Assembly: GCA_012845835.1 (NCBI GenBank)
Contig: JABAKD010000020.1
Span: forward strand, 13,878,268 to 13,942,267
DNA length: 64,000 bases
Origin: Undaria pinnatifida
Lineage: Eukaryota > Sar > Phaeophyceae > Laminariales > Alariaceae
Reading direction: 5' to 3'
Part shown: positions 22,257 to 37,500 of the stretch, piece by piece
Numbering within the stretch: the first letter of the stretch is position 1
Layout: each line of letters opens with the position of its first letter
Program-made: the position numbers and the translations under genes
The notes under the pieces: generated by a model
Seen by the model: only the letters and a program-made list of their open reading frames with translations
What the model was told of the DNA's origin: nothing
The model's database searches: none

Positions 22257-25200
22257 CTTTTTGCATCACGTAGATGTAAATAACGGTGTATTGAAGGGGG
22301 GGAGGGGGAAGGGGGCGGGGGGCGGGGAGGGGAGGGGAAGGAGGGGGAGAGGAGGGAATGGGGGTGAGAAGGCAAAGGTGAGCGGCAAGGTCGATTAAAA
22401 AAACAAAACAGAGAGCCGTCGTGAACGAACAGACGTCTTCTCAATCACACACCGAAGTCTTGACCAGATTATTTGCAGACGAATCTGTGTACATACAGCA
22501 CGCCGGCGATGACAATAACAACCCAACACAGAGTCAAACCCACTAGCATCCCCCGTCCCGTCTCGCCCCGCCCCGCTCCGCCCCGCCCCGCTCCGCCCCC
22601 CCCTGCGCAAGCCCCGCCCCACCCCGGCTCGCCCTCCCCCCGCGTAATGTCCCGTGCTTTTTTCTCTGTCTCTTCTTTTGTCCTGCTCGCGCTTCCAGAT
22701 GGCGATCGCCGCGAGCCCGCCCCGCCTCCCCCGGGGCAAGGTCTGAAAAGGCGTTTTCGGGTCGGGGGCCTGGACCTGCTAGAAAGAAGAAAGAGGTATA
22801 CCAGCACTTGGGTGGAAGAGGAAGAAGGCGCACAGAGCTGCCCTTGTGGCAACGCAGACGAACGTACAAGCCACATTGTGGGAGAATGTGAACTGTACGA
22901 GGAGGAATGGAACGTGTTGAAGGAAGACATGAGCAATATAAACGAATGTGACACGGACAAGTTTGGTGCAATAGAAAGTAACGAGAAATTACTATCCTAG
23001 GAGACAGACGGTGACCACAGGCGGCCAAAGGGGAACGAGGTAAGACAAGCAGTTTTTTTTATAACATGTGGAAGAAACGTACTGAGCACCTAAATGTTCG
23101 AAGTGTCTCCATTAGGAGTAGGAACGGTGCTCCGTCTCGAAAGGGATGCGTGGTCAATGGTCAAATGACTAAGGCAAGCAACAGAGAAGTACGCCCATGC
23201 TCGCCCTCCCCCCGTGCAATGTCCCACCTCTTCTTTGTCGTGTCTTTTTTCCTCCTCAGACGTCTGGATGGCGACCCATGCAAGCGACGTAGCCATCGCT
23301 CCGGATAACACGTCTCCGATGCCGCCGCAGCGCTTCAAGCCCCCGGGTACCGCGCAGGCTATCGTCCTAACCCCGTCCGAAATGATGTCTACTTTGCCTT
23401 TCGACACGACCGTCACGCCGCCCAGAAATTTCGCGAGCCGCTCTACTTTGCGCACTCTCTGATCTTCTTCTGCTGTCAATGATTCTGCCGCCATCACCGC
23501 CGCCTTCACCGTTTCTCGCCTTCTTGTGAATCCACCGCCTTCAAGCTGCCCCTTACCGTCACCGACCGCTGCTGCTGCCGCTAAGGCTGCTGCCGCTGAG
23601 GCTGATGTCGCCGCTGCTGTTGTTGCCGTTGGTGTTGCTTCTGCCACAACCGCCGCATCTGCGCGCACACCTACCCCCACCCCTTCCGTTGCTGCTGCTG
23701 TTGAAGTTGTTGCCGCTGTTGGTCTTGTTATTGCTTCTGATTTTGCTGCTGCTGCTGCTGCCGGTGTTCCTGCTGCCGTCGCTGCTGCTCGAGTAGCTGT
23801 TGCTGCTTCTGATTCTGCTTCTGCTGTTTCAGTCGCCAACGGCGAAGAAGAAGAAGACATCTTTTTATCTCCCTCTACAGCGGCGGCGGTGTCCATTTCC
23901 ATGCGTTCACACAGCAACCTGAACTCGTTTCCGTTCGGCGTCAAGACGGCAAGCGGTAAACCCCAAACAGACCGCGGGTTCTCGACCACCATCGCCAGAC
24001 AGTCAGCGTCCAAAACGACGGGTACACCCAGCCTTTTCGCAATATCCACTATCTTCGCCGCCGCAGCTAACACGACCGGGTGCCTACCCATTCCAGGACC
24101 AAGCAGCACGGAGTGTACCTTGGGGAGCAGCCACCCCACGGCCAAGTCGAGCTCTCCATACGGCCCCGAGCCCCTTCTATCCAGCCAGTCCGTGGAGTAC
24201 ACGGGTGTTACCTGAAGTGCATGTGCGTGCGCGGCGGCGGCCGGGTGTTGGCGGTGTTAGCGGAAGGGCTAATTATAGCCTTATAGCCTACTCTGACCCC
24301 CAACCCCGAGCGAAACAAAAATCCCAAACCTTAGCCCTATAACCCATATACAGCACATACGTCTGTGACGCCGTGCGCAACAACACACCACTGCAGTCTA
24401 CAGTAGTAAACGGCTAGGGTGCCCTGACCTCCAACCCCGGTCAATGCCCTGACGCTAACCCTAACCGTAACCGCACCCCTAACCAGAAAACTCGGTACAT
24501 AGGTCTGCGACGCCGCCCGTTCTAAGACACTAGTGCAGTAGATAATTCGATGCGAGTCGACGAGGGAAGAAAGGGCCGGGGTCCGTCTCGTTATAAAAAT
24601 GAAGGCGTGCACCGTAGAGGGGAGAGGGGGTGAAGAGCCTGCACAGTGACCCGGGTCTGAGTTACGACTAGGGAGGGAGAAAATATAAATAAAAAGTGCG
24701 AAGATAATAGAAAGGATGATGAGAAAAGGAGAAAAAAATGGCGGGGTAGCGTACCCTGACCCCCACCTCCGGTGAAAGCCCTACCCCAAATCTCCACGTT
24801 TTCACGAAATCAATTTTCATCGTTGTAGTGGCATTAAAAAGTGTGAAACCGAGCCCAGATAAACGCATTGCCAGAGACGAGAAAGTGGAACACGACCTGC
24901 ACAAAACCTCGTCCTGTTGAGCAGTCTCGTAACACCCAGGGGAGTCACTGATCACGGTGGTGGCATGGCAGTGCCGTGGGGCGCCTTGGATGTTGCCAAG
25001 TGCATGTCCTATGGCGCGGCAATGCCACCAAAACGGCAATAATTACCATGCAATCCCGTTGGATTGCGACGCGTTGCCATAAAAACTGCCATAAAAAATT
25101 CACAAAAGCCCATGAAATGCCATCCACTACTTCCAAAGCATTGCTATGGCGGTGGCGTGGCGTGGCACTACCCTCACGGCGTTCCATTGCCATGAACGCC

Positions 25201-28200
25201 ACTGGAACGCCGCGACTCCCATGGTATTGTCATGGCGGTTTCTACGGCACTGCAACAGCACTGCCGCTATGGTATTGCTGCGGTTGGCAATGGCGGCGTT
25301 TTGGCAGTGCCATGAAACACCACGGAACCCCATGGCTTGTCATGGCACATCATCGCCCCTGCTTATGACTCCTCATGAAAACGTCGTATTGACTCGTATT
25401 ATTAGTTGCATATTGATCGTTCATGTTGACGCTTATTGATAGGAGTCTACGTTCCGATGGATAAATAACCCGCTATGCTATACCTGGTATACAATTCGTT
25501 ACGAGTTATAACATGATGCGTCTCGAGAGAGGCGGGAAGTGGCCCATGTTTTAATAAGACACGCTTTGTTCCGCCGATAAAGCTCGCCGTACGGTTTTGG
25601 TGGCACTTAGGAGAAACAATACAATTACATGGACCCTAACGAGGGGAGAATGCGTCAAACGGGAGAATGTCGTATTTTATCTTTTACCAGGTATCAATCA
25701 ACCGTTTGCGGAAAGACGTTCTTCGCTGTTTTATTTCAACTTCCCACAGCCCGTCGTTCAGTTCCCAGATCCCTCTATCCGCGCTCCTAGGTGGACGTGG
25801 GCCGCTCTCCGTACAAACGATATTTTGATACCTAGGAGATTTTCGGCGTTCTTTCATTCGATACGTATACCACTATTTATACAACGTAGCACTGCCATTA
25901 CTCCCGTATACACTACACCACCGGCGGCACTACAAAGATCTTCGACGTTACACAATCGGCGGCCACTACAAAGATCTTCGGCTGGCTCCATTTTCACTTA
26001 TATATTTGTTCACCGTACATGACACCTCCCTTCAATGCCCACCGTCGGCCACTTACAAAGTCTTCGGCTCGCTTCTTTACAATGCCCACCGTCGGACACT
26101 TACGTATTTCACATATATATATATATGTTTACCGTACACGACACCTTCTTACAATGCCCACCGTCGGCCACTTACAATGTCTACGGCTCGCTTCGTTGTA
26201 CACTACATGACCGGCGGCCACTGCAAAGATCTTCGGCTCGCTCCATGTTTTACGCGAGTTGCGGATGGTGTTTCGTATTTCACATATATACATTGTTTAC
26301 CGTACACGACAACTCTTACCAACACCGTCGGCCACTTACGTATTGCACCTCCTTAACAATGCCCACCGTCGGCCACTTACGATGTCTTCGGCTCGCTCCG
26401 TTGAGCGAGCGGCATCACAACTTTTCGTCTGACGTCGCGCGCTTGATAAATTCATTGCAGTACTACTGCTACCACTACCGCTATACTGCTACTGGTACGA
26501 ATTCAATACCCTTCCCACATGCCCCTGCCCATTTCAGTTTTAGAAAGCTTTGTAGGGCTCCTTACGCAGTACTACAAATTACCTCCCTATACACGCCATT
26601 TTGATGCCCAGGAGATTATACAATATGCCCTATCGATTACTTCAACGATGATAAATATCAAGTAACGCTGCATTTTATCCTTTTCGCAATTCACTGCCTT
26701 TTATTCCCACTGGCGGCCGAAATCAAGGTGTTGGGCTCGATTCATTGAGCGGGCGGCGTCAGCTGCCAAAACATTGTAATTATTATCAATTACGATTTCG
26801 AGTTCCGTCATACGTCGCCGTATGTCGGCTCGTTTCCCCCCTTCTCTCGACACCTTTGGAGACCATACACGCGGCTCCTGTACGAACACACGGACAGTCC
26901 TGCTACATTTCGATTTTGTGCCTGCCACTTACAGGTGGATACAACCCTGCAACATTTCGGCTCTGTACCGCATGAGCGATTTTTTCGGTTGGGTGCTTGA
27001 AGAAGTATGTTGAAACGCGCTTGAGTATTGCATGTTCATTCATTGGGTTGGGCAGCCTTCGCGGGGCATTATAGAGCGTATTTTGCTCAGCATTTTGCCG
27101 GCTTGATGGCGTTGGCTTCGTGTCTTTTCCCGACTGTTAGTTGGCCATTACAGGAGCATCAAGCGTGGCTGACTTAAAGGAGTAAAACTAATGGGGCGGC
27201 GGATTTCAGGTTTGGGCGGGGGTGTTACAGGAGTTGTTTTAGGTGCGTCAATCGTGATTGGCTTCAAGGGGTTATATTGGTCGGCGGCGGCAACCCATAG
27301 GAGTTATTTAAATAGGAGTGTTTTGTGGTGCAATCGCAATCTTCAACCGGTTTCGTGAACTATGGTATCAATACAAAACACCGAGAAAACTCTTCCTTCT
27401 TGGGTTTGTGTGTTACGCGATGCCGGAATGTGTTTAATCGGCTCAATACAAAACACTGTAAAAACTTTCATCGTATGTGAGGATTTGATGTGTTGCGCCT
27501 CTCCGCTGTCAGAAGGTCTTGGAATCGCTACATTGAGCGGGTGGCGTCAGCCGCAGAAACCTTGTAAAAAATTATGTGCCGCTTGTCAAAGAAGCGGATT
27601 TTGGCGCAACACAGCGCTTCGTGGGGCTTGGCAGAACGATGGACGTCGGACAGCTGCCTGAAAGGTATTTGATCGAAATAACGAATACAATCTGTATGAT
27701 GTTTGATACCTAAAAACGACAAAACACCAGCCAAAACATGCATCATGCACCAAGAATGATCTAAAGTGCGCATGAAAAAAACTGCTGCGGATAAACAACC
27801 ACGAAATGACCACCATAAGCACATACAAGGTACCAGGCATAGATTGGTAGTAAAGGCAGGACATACGGATTACGACCAAATGCTCTTACCTTCTACGCCC
27901 TTAACTCTGGATGACCTGTCCTTCCAACAGCAGTAGACTACCCAATGAGACACAAGGCTCACCATGAGCTCAGGGCTGTAGGCCTTGAGCGCAGGCGCTG
28001 CCTCCTCGGCCGTGAACACGTACGCCAGGTCGGCGCCCGCCCGAAGCGCCGACATGCTCGCGAAGAAAGGCGCCCCCGTGTAGTCCTTAGAGCCCCCGAA
28101 CACTCCCACCCGCCCCAGCTGCCACGAGGCGCGGGGTAGGTAGGGTGATGGAGTTAGGGTGATGTATACGTAGGTCGCGAGATATATAATGTGTGTACTG

Positions 28201-28468
28201 CACGGTATTGCGGGTGCGGTCATGAGACCTATGCTGAGCGATAGTGTGCAGGTCGCATAAGAAAAAATAAAACGTATGTGCGCAGGATTGAGGGTAGGTT
28301 TGTGAGTGATGTACATGATACGTCGTCCGAGATATACATGTGCGGTATCATAGGGAGGGGTGATGCAAAAGAAAAAAATCCGGCGTATGTGCAGCAGTAT
28401 CAAGGGGCGATCCATAATCAAGTGTTCCGGTGAAACAGCGACAGCGACAGCAGCGACAAGAGCAGCGA

Positions 28469-28500
<32 letters not shown>

Positions 28501-31500
28501 CCAGCAACAGCACCAGCGGCAGCGGCAGCAGCAGTAACAGCAGAAGCAGCAGCAGCAGACTTGAGCGCCTTGTGTGTAACGTAGGCACAACTCTAGAAGG
28601 AAACCGCCGCCGCCGGCGCCGCCGGAAGACACTACACGACGAACCACCCGCCGTCTCTCGTGTCTCGCGGTGCTTGCGGGATGAACGCAGAGAGTTGACC
28701 CCTACCGCACCGTAGCTTCCGTTGTCGACGAAACAGACAGCGGAGTCTCGTTGGCCATGCTCTCAATGCAACCGACGAAAATGATACTCTTCATGCATTG
28801 AGCGGTTCGACGGAAGCACTAAGCATTCTTACATTTACCGTATTTTGTCCCTGGCTAACTTGAACAAAAGACCCTGCTGCGCTCTCGGAGCTCCCACCTG
28901 GAACATATCTGCCTAGTTCTTCTTCTTGGAGAGCCTTCCTGGCTTTCTTTGCGTTCATTGCTTTCTTGGGTTTCTTCGTGTTTCTTTTTGCTCACTTCTC
29001 TTTATTTTCCCTCCCCTTCGTGGTTATTTTGCGTCTTTCTCGATTAATTTGTTCAGCTGTGGCGGATGTTAGATTCTGAGAAGGTATCAATTAAAAAAAA
29101 AAAAGGTTGTTTGTGGGGCTACCAACAAACATTTGCGGTAAACAATTCGCTGATAGTTTAGACAAATCGATCTTTGAAAGTTCCAGCAAAATTGCCATGC
29201 CGTTCATGTATCGTATGACACATGTCCACACATACCGTTATGATAAAGCAGTAACACGCGGCGAGCCTGTGGTTGCACGACCGGTAGATGCACACTGCTG
29301 CCGATGCTGCAATACAGGAGGAGTACTGCCATCTTTTTTTTTCCTTGTTTTTTCACACACATCTACTTTCCAGCTTCTGGACAAGGCGTGGCCACAGGTG
29401 TTGGCCCTCCTCCCCCCCGGTTCTTGCCTTCAATTTTTTATCGCGCATAGGGTTCAGCAATCCCACTGCTCTTCGATTTTTAATCGAGTGTGGATAACTC
29501 ACGCTCTCACGCTTTCCGCAAGTCAATTTGTTCACAAGAAAAGTCCCCACGAATTTATTCGAGCATGCACTCGGGGGGATTCGAACCCACGAAACTGACC
29601 TATACCAGGCTAGGATAACCTGATACGCCACCGGGGCGACCGGCTCCATATGCCATACCGACTATTGACTTATTACAAGTTTTGGTTGCACCTGATTCTT
29701 CCGCTCAAATCACAAAAAAAAACACACACACAGCTCTTAGAGCTACAGCGACGGTAGCATGTCGTCGTCGAGAATCTGCCTCAAGTACAGCACAGCGCGG
29801 CACAGCGTAGTCAGCCCTCAAAGCATCAAAGCACACGCGGAAGTAGCTGCTGCGCGACACCGCGAGTAACTCAAGTACCAGTGGTCAGATTTGGCGAGAT
29901 CCGGCATGGTGTTTGTGTAGTGGAACATTTGCAGCTCGCTTTTTTTTCACTATATTGTCATGTGTCCCTTTTTTTTATAGGTACCAGTATTACGTAGGCT
30001 TAGGTTCGTACGTACAGTACGCATTTCTTGAGCATCTATCTGCGTTTGGTCAAATCGCACAACAAGTACACCTAACACCTGAGCTAGCATGTTTTGTCGT
30101 CGACCATCTACTGCGAGCGAAGCACAGCGCAGCGCAATGACCCCAGCACAATGGAGCAAAACAAGTAGTACGTGCCGATCATGGCCAGACAATGCATGCA
30201 AGAAGCAGACAGGGTTGGCGAGTCTCCATCATTTTGTCGAGCATCTTCTACAGCTCGCTGTGTTTTCAAAGCGAACCAATCCATCGATAACCGTCCGGCA
30301 AAAAAACGCACCAGGTACCAGGTATACAAAACTACAGGCAGCAGCTAGCCGGTAATGCGCGAGGGGCTTGCCTTCATTTCCAACTCATTGACGTACAACG
30401 CTAATACTGACTATAGTCATGTCTCCGTATTTTTTCCTTCGCGCGGTTTATGCAACTCATGCGTGGATGAGACGTCCGGTTTATATTCTTGGAGCGTGGA
30501 TCTCTTGGCATTTGCAAGTCGTAAGTTGGACAAAATCGTAGACCTCTGTCCGGTTCACGTTTGGTTCTATTTGAGCTACGAGCGTGGCGGGCGGATGCCA
30601 GCCGCGGAGCGAAGCGCCTTGTACATGATACGATGCCGAGCTCATACGTTGGGCTGTTCGGTGGAAGAAACATACCGGTACCGCACGTCGAGCTACCGGT
30701 ATGCCGACGAACCCTTCTCGATTGAGTACTGGGACAATGGCGCCGGAGTGTGCGATGCCTGCAATGGGCTGACGCAGTTTTTCTCGTGCTACATATTTCC
30801 AATTTACATGGCATCGAAAAATAGGGATTCCCTTCGAGACCGCTGAAGCCGGATTGTGCGTCCGCCGCCGCCGACCGAAAATCCACCAACGCACGCAAGT
30901 TTTCGACCGTTGCAACTGTCCTGCTGCGCGAATTCCTAGCAACAGCTGGTATGCTGTCTTACCTCGTACCAGTAGTTTACGGTCTGTTACTGTGTACATA
31001 GCGGGGCAGCTCTTCTTGCCCACACGGTGGCGGTACGAGCGTCACAGAGTCAGAGTACGTGTTTTGTATGCCATGGCATGATATATAGCAGCCGGTCGCG
31101 TATCAGGTTGTCCTCGAGCCTGGTACAGGTCAGTTTCGTGAGTTCGAATCCCCCCGAGGGCATACTCGTATATATTCGTGGGGATTTTTTCTTGCGCACA
31201 AATTGACTTGCGGATAGCGCGAGAGCGCGAGTTAGCAACACTCGATGAAAAATCGACGAGCAGTGGGATTGCTGAACCCTATGCGCGATAAAAATTGAAG
31301 GCAAGAACCGGGGGGAAGAAGGGACGACGCCTGTGACCACGGCTTGTCCAGAAGCTGGAAAGTAGAAGTGTGCGAAAACAAAAATAGCTGCACTACGTAC
31401 GCAGAGTACGTAGGCAGGTACATACGGTGTCGGCTGCTTGAAAGGCTGGTGCGGGGTGGAGCGGCTCGTTGCATGATCTGAGAGGCTCGGTATGCCCCTT

Positions 31501-31518
31501 TTTGGTTGACAAACAGGT

Positions 31519-31553
<35 letters not shown>

Positions 31554-34500
31554 CATGTTCAACAGGTTGATAGGTTGACCAAAGGATCCAATGACTCGCG
31601 CTGTTCAACATTTCGATCGATTTCGAGACATTTTCGCCCCGACAAAAAGCCGAAACATGCCATACGTAAATGAGTAAAAGCAAACGTACACAGCCTACGT
31701 ACTATCTATGAGTAAACCAAATCTACAGTCCACCCGTCTACAAACGACTTCTTCCCTTCTTCTTGTTGTATGATATAATGCAATCATAGCTGATGTATCA
31801 GCAGCAGCAGCGGCAGCAGCAGCACCAGTGCACCAGTACTGTACCCAGGACGTACCATGTTCATACCAGGCGTGTTTGCCCAATCTCACATACCGGTAGA
31901 ACTTGGCAAATCCTACTGGTACTAAACTATTTAGCAGCCGCTGACGTCAATTCAACCACTGTTGTTGACTGTGACACATACCACTGAATATCTGTCTGTC
32001 TGCAGAGTTGTCGTTGGCCACAATTAATGTCGCCCGCTGCCCGCCAGAACCTACGTTTTTCCCATGTTCGAGGGTGCATTAGACCAGTCTACATTTTCAG
32101 GGCTAGTTGATCTACCAACTGTTATACCTGAGTGTATGCACGCATACGAGAAGCGTAGAATCAGCCGCCAACGAGCGGTCATGTTATCTGCAATACGTTT
32201 GCAAACGTTACAGCGGTACATGTTTGTGTGGTCGCACAGAGGTACTAAAAATAACGCCACACGACAATTTTCGGAGGAGGGATCCAAAACGGGGGGGGCA
32301 GGGGGTGCTCAATTTATTTTATTGTATTTGGAGGTACCCCAGCATACCACGGGGCACGATACTATACTATATCCTATATAGACCGCATGCAGACCACATC
32401 ACCATACTATTTGCAAGACAAGCCATTTCCACACTAAATCCCATAGGTAAGACAGAGGACGGGACTCTGGAAAGGCATCCCCGCATCCCCAACGGGTGGT
32501 CACGGCCTTCCAGGCAATACAACACCACCCAGCGATTCTGCTTTGTTGGGCTGAACCTGGCCGAACCAGTTGCAACGAGGACAAGCACCGCTGAGAAAGC
32601 ATGAGGATCGTCGATGGAGAGGAACCAGGCACGGCAGCGGTTCTAAAGGTCGGTACATGCGCCTTCCATCTGCACATTTACAATTAGATACTTTTTACTT
32701 CGACAGGTTATGCTAGGTTATACCCAACATATACAACTTGCTACAAGTCAGTTGTGACGGTTTTCCGGTACTAGATGCATGTGGATAGTGAATCTTCCTA
32801 AGGTAGCTATTCACCAACTCTGGTTGGCCAAGGGGGTATACTATAACCGGCTCAACCAATCTAGCGTCTTTCTAAGCGACAGCATCTCGATCCGGCCGAA
32901 TCGACCTAATAAGAGCATCTCCATGCATAACACCCAACCGCCGAGTCACTCTTAGAGTATTCACACGCCTCCAGTAGTTTTCCCAACTTCGACCCGACCG
33001 ACCGCGTAAATACTATCCTTCTTGTTGTTCTCACATTAGCTCGCATAAAATATCCCGTTGTCACAGCGGATGTTTCTTGCGGCGTTTAGGGTTTCAACGT
33101 GGCTGCATTAACCTCATGGAGCCGGACAACATATTACACACAAACCCCGGGTAGTTTATCCCAGTTCATCCCGAAAAAGCGTGGGGGCCGCGGTCAGGTG
33201 GTACACACGTGTGCCAGGTATGTGTCGTTGATATTTGTCGTATTTACCTTGCATTCCAAAGCGTTCGTACACAAAAAAAAAAACACAAGCACCTTAAAAA
33301 AAGGAGAGACGGCGCGAGACAAGAGCATGACAAAAAATATTAATAGAGTACACGAAAAAGATAAACGACCATCCAGAAGAGGGGGTGGGGGTGCTGTAGT
33401 TAGTGAGTGTGGCGTCTCGGATTCAGCCCCATGGGTACCTCTGGTTGGCATCATATCATAGGTATCCCCGCCACGACTTTGGGTACAACCCCGCCCCGCG
33501 CTGGACGACAGACACAGCAATGGCAGCAATGGTCTATTGCTTCGACGATAGACGAGAAGGAAAATATATCGATACATATATCGACTCACAGGATACACAT
33601 GATAAACTGATGCATTGCTTCCACAGCCGTCAGATTGGTCCCCCTAAAAAAACGGCTATATTTTGATAGTTTCCGCGTACAGATTGATTAACATCACCCT
33701 GTTGACCGTGGCACAAGCTACGCTGTAGTTTTAAGGAGAGTCGCCGACCCGTATCCTTAACGAGGACACACACCCAGTAAATACGCGCGATCGGGGTATC
33801 ACACACAGCTTGCACATACGAGTTTCGACCAATTCTTCGATCTCACAGCTGGAGTGTATACTTATTTTTATAATATATCGTCAGCGATAACAAGTGAGGG
33901 GAGAAATCTGTCGATATCTATTGTCAGCGACAATAGATTGTGGCAGGTGCCTATCGATAGATGTTATCGGCGACAATTGACTGCGGAAGGAGTCTATCGA
34001 TATATTGTCACCGGCAATAGACTGCGGACAGTGTCTATCGATATATATATTATCGGCGACAATAGAATGGTAATACCGTCAATCGATAGATATTGTCCAT
34101 CACAGTAGAATGTGAAGTGTGTCTATCGATGGCGATTGCCAGCCACAATAGATTTTGCGGCGTGTGTCGATAACCATTGTCGACCGCAATAGATCGTGCA
34201 ATCTATCTATCGATGGCCATGGTGCACCGCAAGAGATCAGGCAAACCATCCATCGACAGATATCATACCATCCACCAAATCAATTGTGCAACCTATCCAT
34301 CGATAGCCTTCGCAGGCCACAATATATTGAGAAAGGTACCCATCGATAGACATTACCGACGACATTAGACCCGCCCATTGCACCATATTCCATTGCTATT
34401 GCAGTGTCCATTATCTATACAATGCCCAGGGTGTGAGGAGAAGCAATACGCAATCGCTCGCCAGTTATTACGCGCTTTTGTTGCGCGCAAACGACCATTC

Positions 34501-37500
34501 AGGTTTTTTTTTTTTCTAATACAAGAACACGTTTTAAAAATGCGCTATCTGTGAAAACACCGTGTGCGTTGTTTTATTGTATTTCGTTATATTTGACAAT
34601 TTCACCATGATTTTTTTGTGATATTATAAGTGCACCGTTTACGTTCTTAAAAACCGTTTCAAATATTCCAACCCGAAACAAGCATGTTCGCTCCACTTTT
34701 CTGATAAGGTATCGTATTTGTCCGTGGACGACTGCCCGCCTCATGTGTGTTGAGAGAGTATTCGCCCGTGGACGAATCGTTGCCTCACAAATCGAAGACG
34801 AACTCGAATACACTCATTAAGGGTGTGCAGACATCACCACACACAATATGACACTCGTCGGTGGTCGGCAGAAAAGCCATCGATGTATAATGTATACAGT
34901 ATTGCACAATATTAGGTTCACAATAGCTTGAGGAAATGGCATTGAGGCCATGGTATTGAGGAAATAGCTGTATTGAGGCAATAGTCTAGTGCGGAAACGC
35001 CCAGCAGTCCATTGCGGGTGGCGATGATTACTGGTGGACACATTTTATTACTCCTTGTCGGCGGCAGTACTAATCGATAGACAAACTATTTTGGTCTATT
35101 GTTCAAACAATGTCGCGGTTGCTCCCCCAACATCTAGCATTCAGGACGATAGCTATCGATGAACACCTCCTATTGGTCTACTTCTTTTGTCCTTTTTTTA
35201 TCTTGCGGCGGATGGGGAAAAGAGAGCTTGAGCGCACCACACTTCCACGAATTTTCCATCGATGGCCGTTGCAAGCAACACTAGAGTTTGAAGCATGCCT
35301 ATCGATGGGCATTGCCAGCCTCAATGAATTGTGCGAGGTGTCTACCGATAGCGATTGCCAGCCACCATACATTGTGCGGGGTGTGTATCGATAGCCACGA
35401 CCTCAACATATGGTGCACCCCATCCATCGATAGCTATGGTGCACCGCAAGAGACCACGCAAATTACCCATCAACAGATACCATCCACCGAATAGATTGAG
35501 CAACCTATCTATCGATGGTCTTTGCAGGCCACAATACATTGGGGAGGGTGACAATCGATAGACATCACCGACGACAATAGAGCCGTTCAATGCACTATAT
35601 TCCATTTCTATTTCAGGCCATTGTCTTTTATCTAAAAAATGAAAACATACACTTCAGCTGTGAGATCGACCAAAAAGGTTTTTCATCAAACTCAGCTTTG
35701 CAAGCTGCGTGTGAAACTTCGATCGCGCGTGTTACGGGGCGTGTATACCCTCGTGACGGAGACAGGTCGGTGACTCCCCTGCTAATGCCAGGGTCAACAG
35801 GACTAAGACGTTCAGCCTTGTTCTGCGCACGGAAAGCGTATAACCCGCATTGAGGGGGACAAAACCAGACTTGTGTGGAATTCAGTATGCATAGACTAAA
35901 CAAGTAATGGTTACTAGTGTGAGTTAGCTTTTGGACTGGGCTACTTGGGTCTACCGGGTTTGTACGCAAGTTCCTGTGTACTCCCTGTATATGTGGCAGG
36001 GCAGCGGAGGTCCAGCCCAGGTCTGATATGATGCTCGGGTTGTTAGTGCTGTCGAGTCATGATGGAACATGCGGTGGACGACGATCGTGATCCCTCGTCT
36101 GCTCTTGATGTAATGAAACGGCACACTCACACACCTGTATTGATTAAATGAAGACAAGTGTCCAGGGCGTGACCCCTACCCACTATTATCCTAATGCGAA
36201 GAAGATGTAATGGCGTTTTTATTGCGGGCGATCCTAAAATAAAACCCCTCAGTTGGCGTCGACGGCCGATGTTTTACCATTTTCAAAATCATATCATACG
36301 TTATTGCGTGCGTTTGGTGACGTTGATTGTGCCTTGTTGGCTGTCGCCTGTGCGGTGGTTCCAGCAGCAAGCAGCATAGCAGCGTATGGCACGTGTGTCA
36401 AGTCTACCGCAGGTATAATAGAACTCACACAGCTTACGCATGTAAAATAGCTTTCTACAAAAAAATGAAAAACGTCAGCTGTGAGTACGACCGATTGAAT
36501 GGTTGAAATTCAGCTTAATAAAACACGAACATATCTGGTACGGCGGCAAGCCCCCCCCCCCCCCCCTCTCAGCATTCCCACGGAGTACGAGTAGTATTAT
36601 TAATACTTCCAAGTATTAATACTGCGTAGTGAGTAGTGCTCATAGAATGAGCCGGTCGCCCCGGTGGCGTATCAGGTTATCCTCGAGCCTGGTACAGGTC
36701 AGTTTCGTGAGTTTCAGCCCCGCCAAGCGCATACCCGTATAAATTCGTTGGGACTTTTTCTTGTGCACAAATTGACTTGCGAAAAAGCGCGAGAGCGTGG
36801 GTTAGCAACACTCGATGAAAAATCGACGAGCAGCGGGATTGCTGAACCCTATGCGCGATAAAAACTGAAGGCAAGAACTGGGGGGAAAAGGGGGCAACAC
36901 CTGTGTCCACGGCTTGTCCAGAAGCTGGAAAGTAAAAGTGAGAAAAAAAATAAATGTATCGTCTTGCCTATACATACGTCACATGATATAATTACAAAAA
37001 AAAAAAAAACTCTACGATAGGAGGCATAGGCACGGACACTGGTTGTGCTGGATGTAGATGGGTGGAAACATCAGCTTAATGTGAACAACACATAAGTGCC
37101 GCAAGGAATGTTCCCTGCGCACGTGCTCGATGCACAGTGCATGCGTACGCCGGGCTCTCTATACCAGGTACCAGTTAGCCTGGGTTGCCCTTCGTCTTAC
37201 CCATGACACGAAGTACCTGCTGCACATACCCATGATACAAAGCGCGCAAGCTGTATACCTGGTACATATCATACATGTAGCATCAGCGCATGGCACGCGA
37301 TAACTATTCATACAGACATGTAGCTGTTGCTTGCATGCGGACTTCGACCATTCGCGTGTTACGCCTTGCCGGTGCTTCACATTGATCTTTATACTGCTGT
37401 AGCGCCGGTTTGTGCCAGCCCACATTCGTAGCGGTACTTGTTCTGCGAAAATAAAGTGGGAAACAGCGCTGCTAGTCGCTACTACCTGTGCATACTGCTA

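Noticed and set aside
23526-24215. A 229-codon Ala/Thr-rich plus-strand ORF
   Set aside because: It is the antisense of NAXD exon 3; the GC-rich repeats keep both strands open.
28360-28584. An Ala/Thr-rich ORF over the CAG repeat
   Set aside because: It is produced by the microsatellite within NAXD intron 1.
30355-31023. Overlapping ORFs of 163, 165 and 180 codons
   Set aside because: They are open on both strands at once, without motifs and inside an intron; most likely a stop-poor patch.
33890-34385. CRISPR-like array of repeats with spacers
   Set aside because: The units are degenerate throughout, the period varies, there are no cas genes, and the context is eukaryotic.
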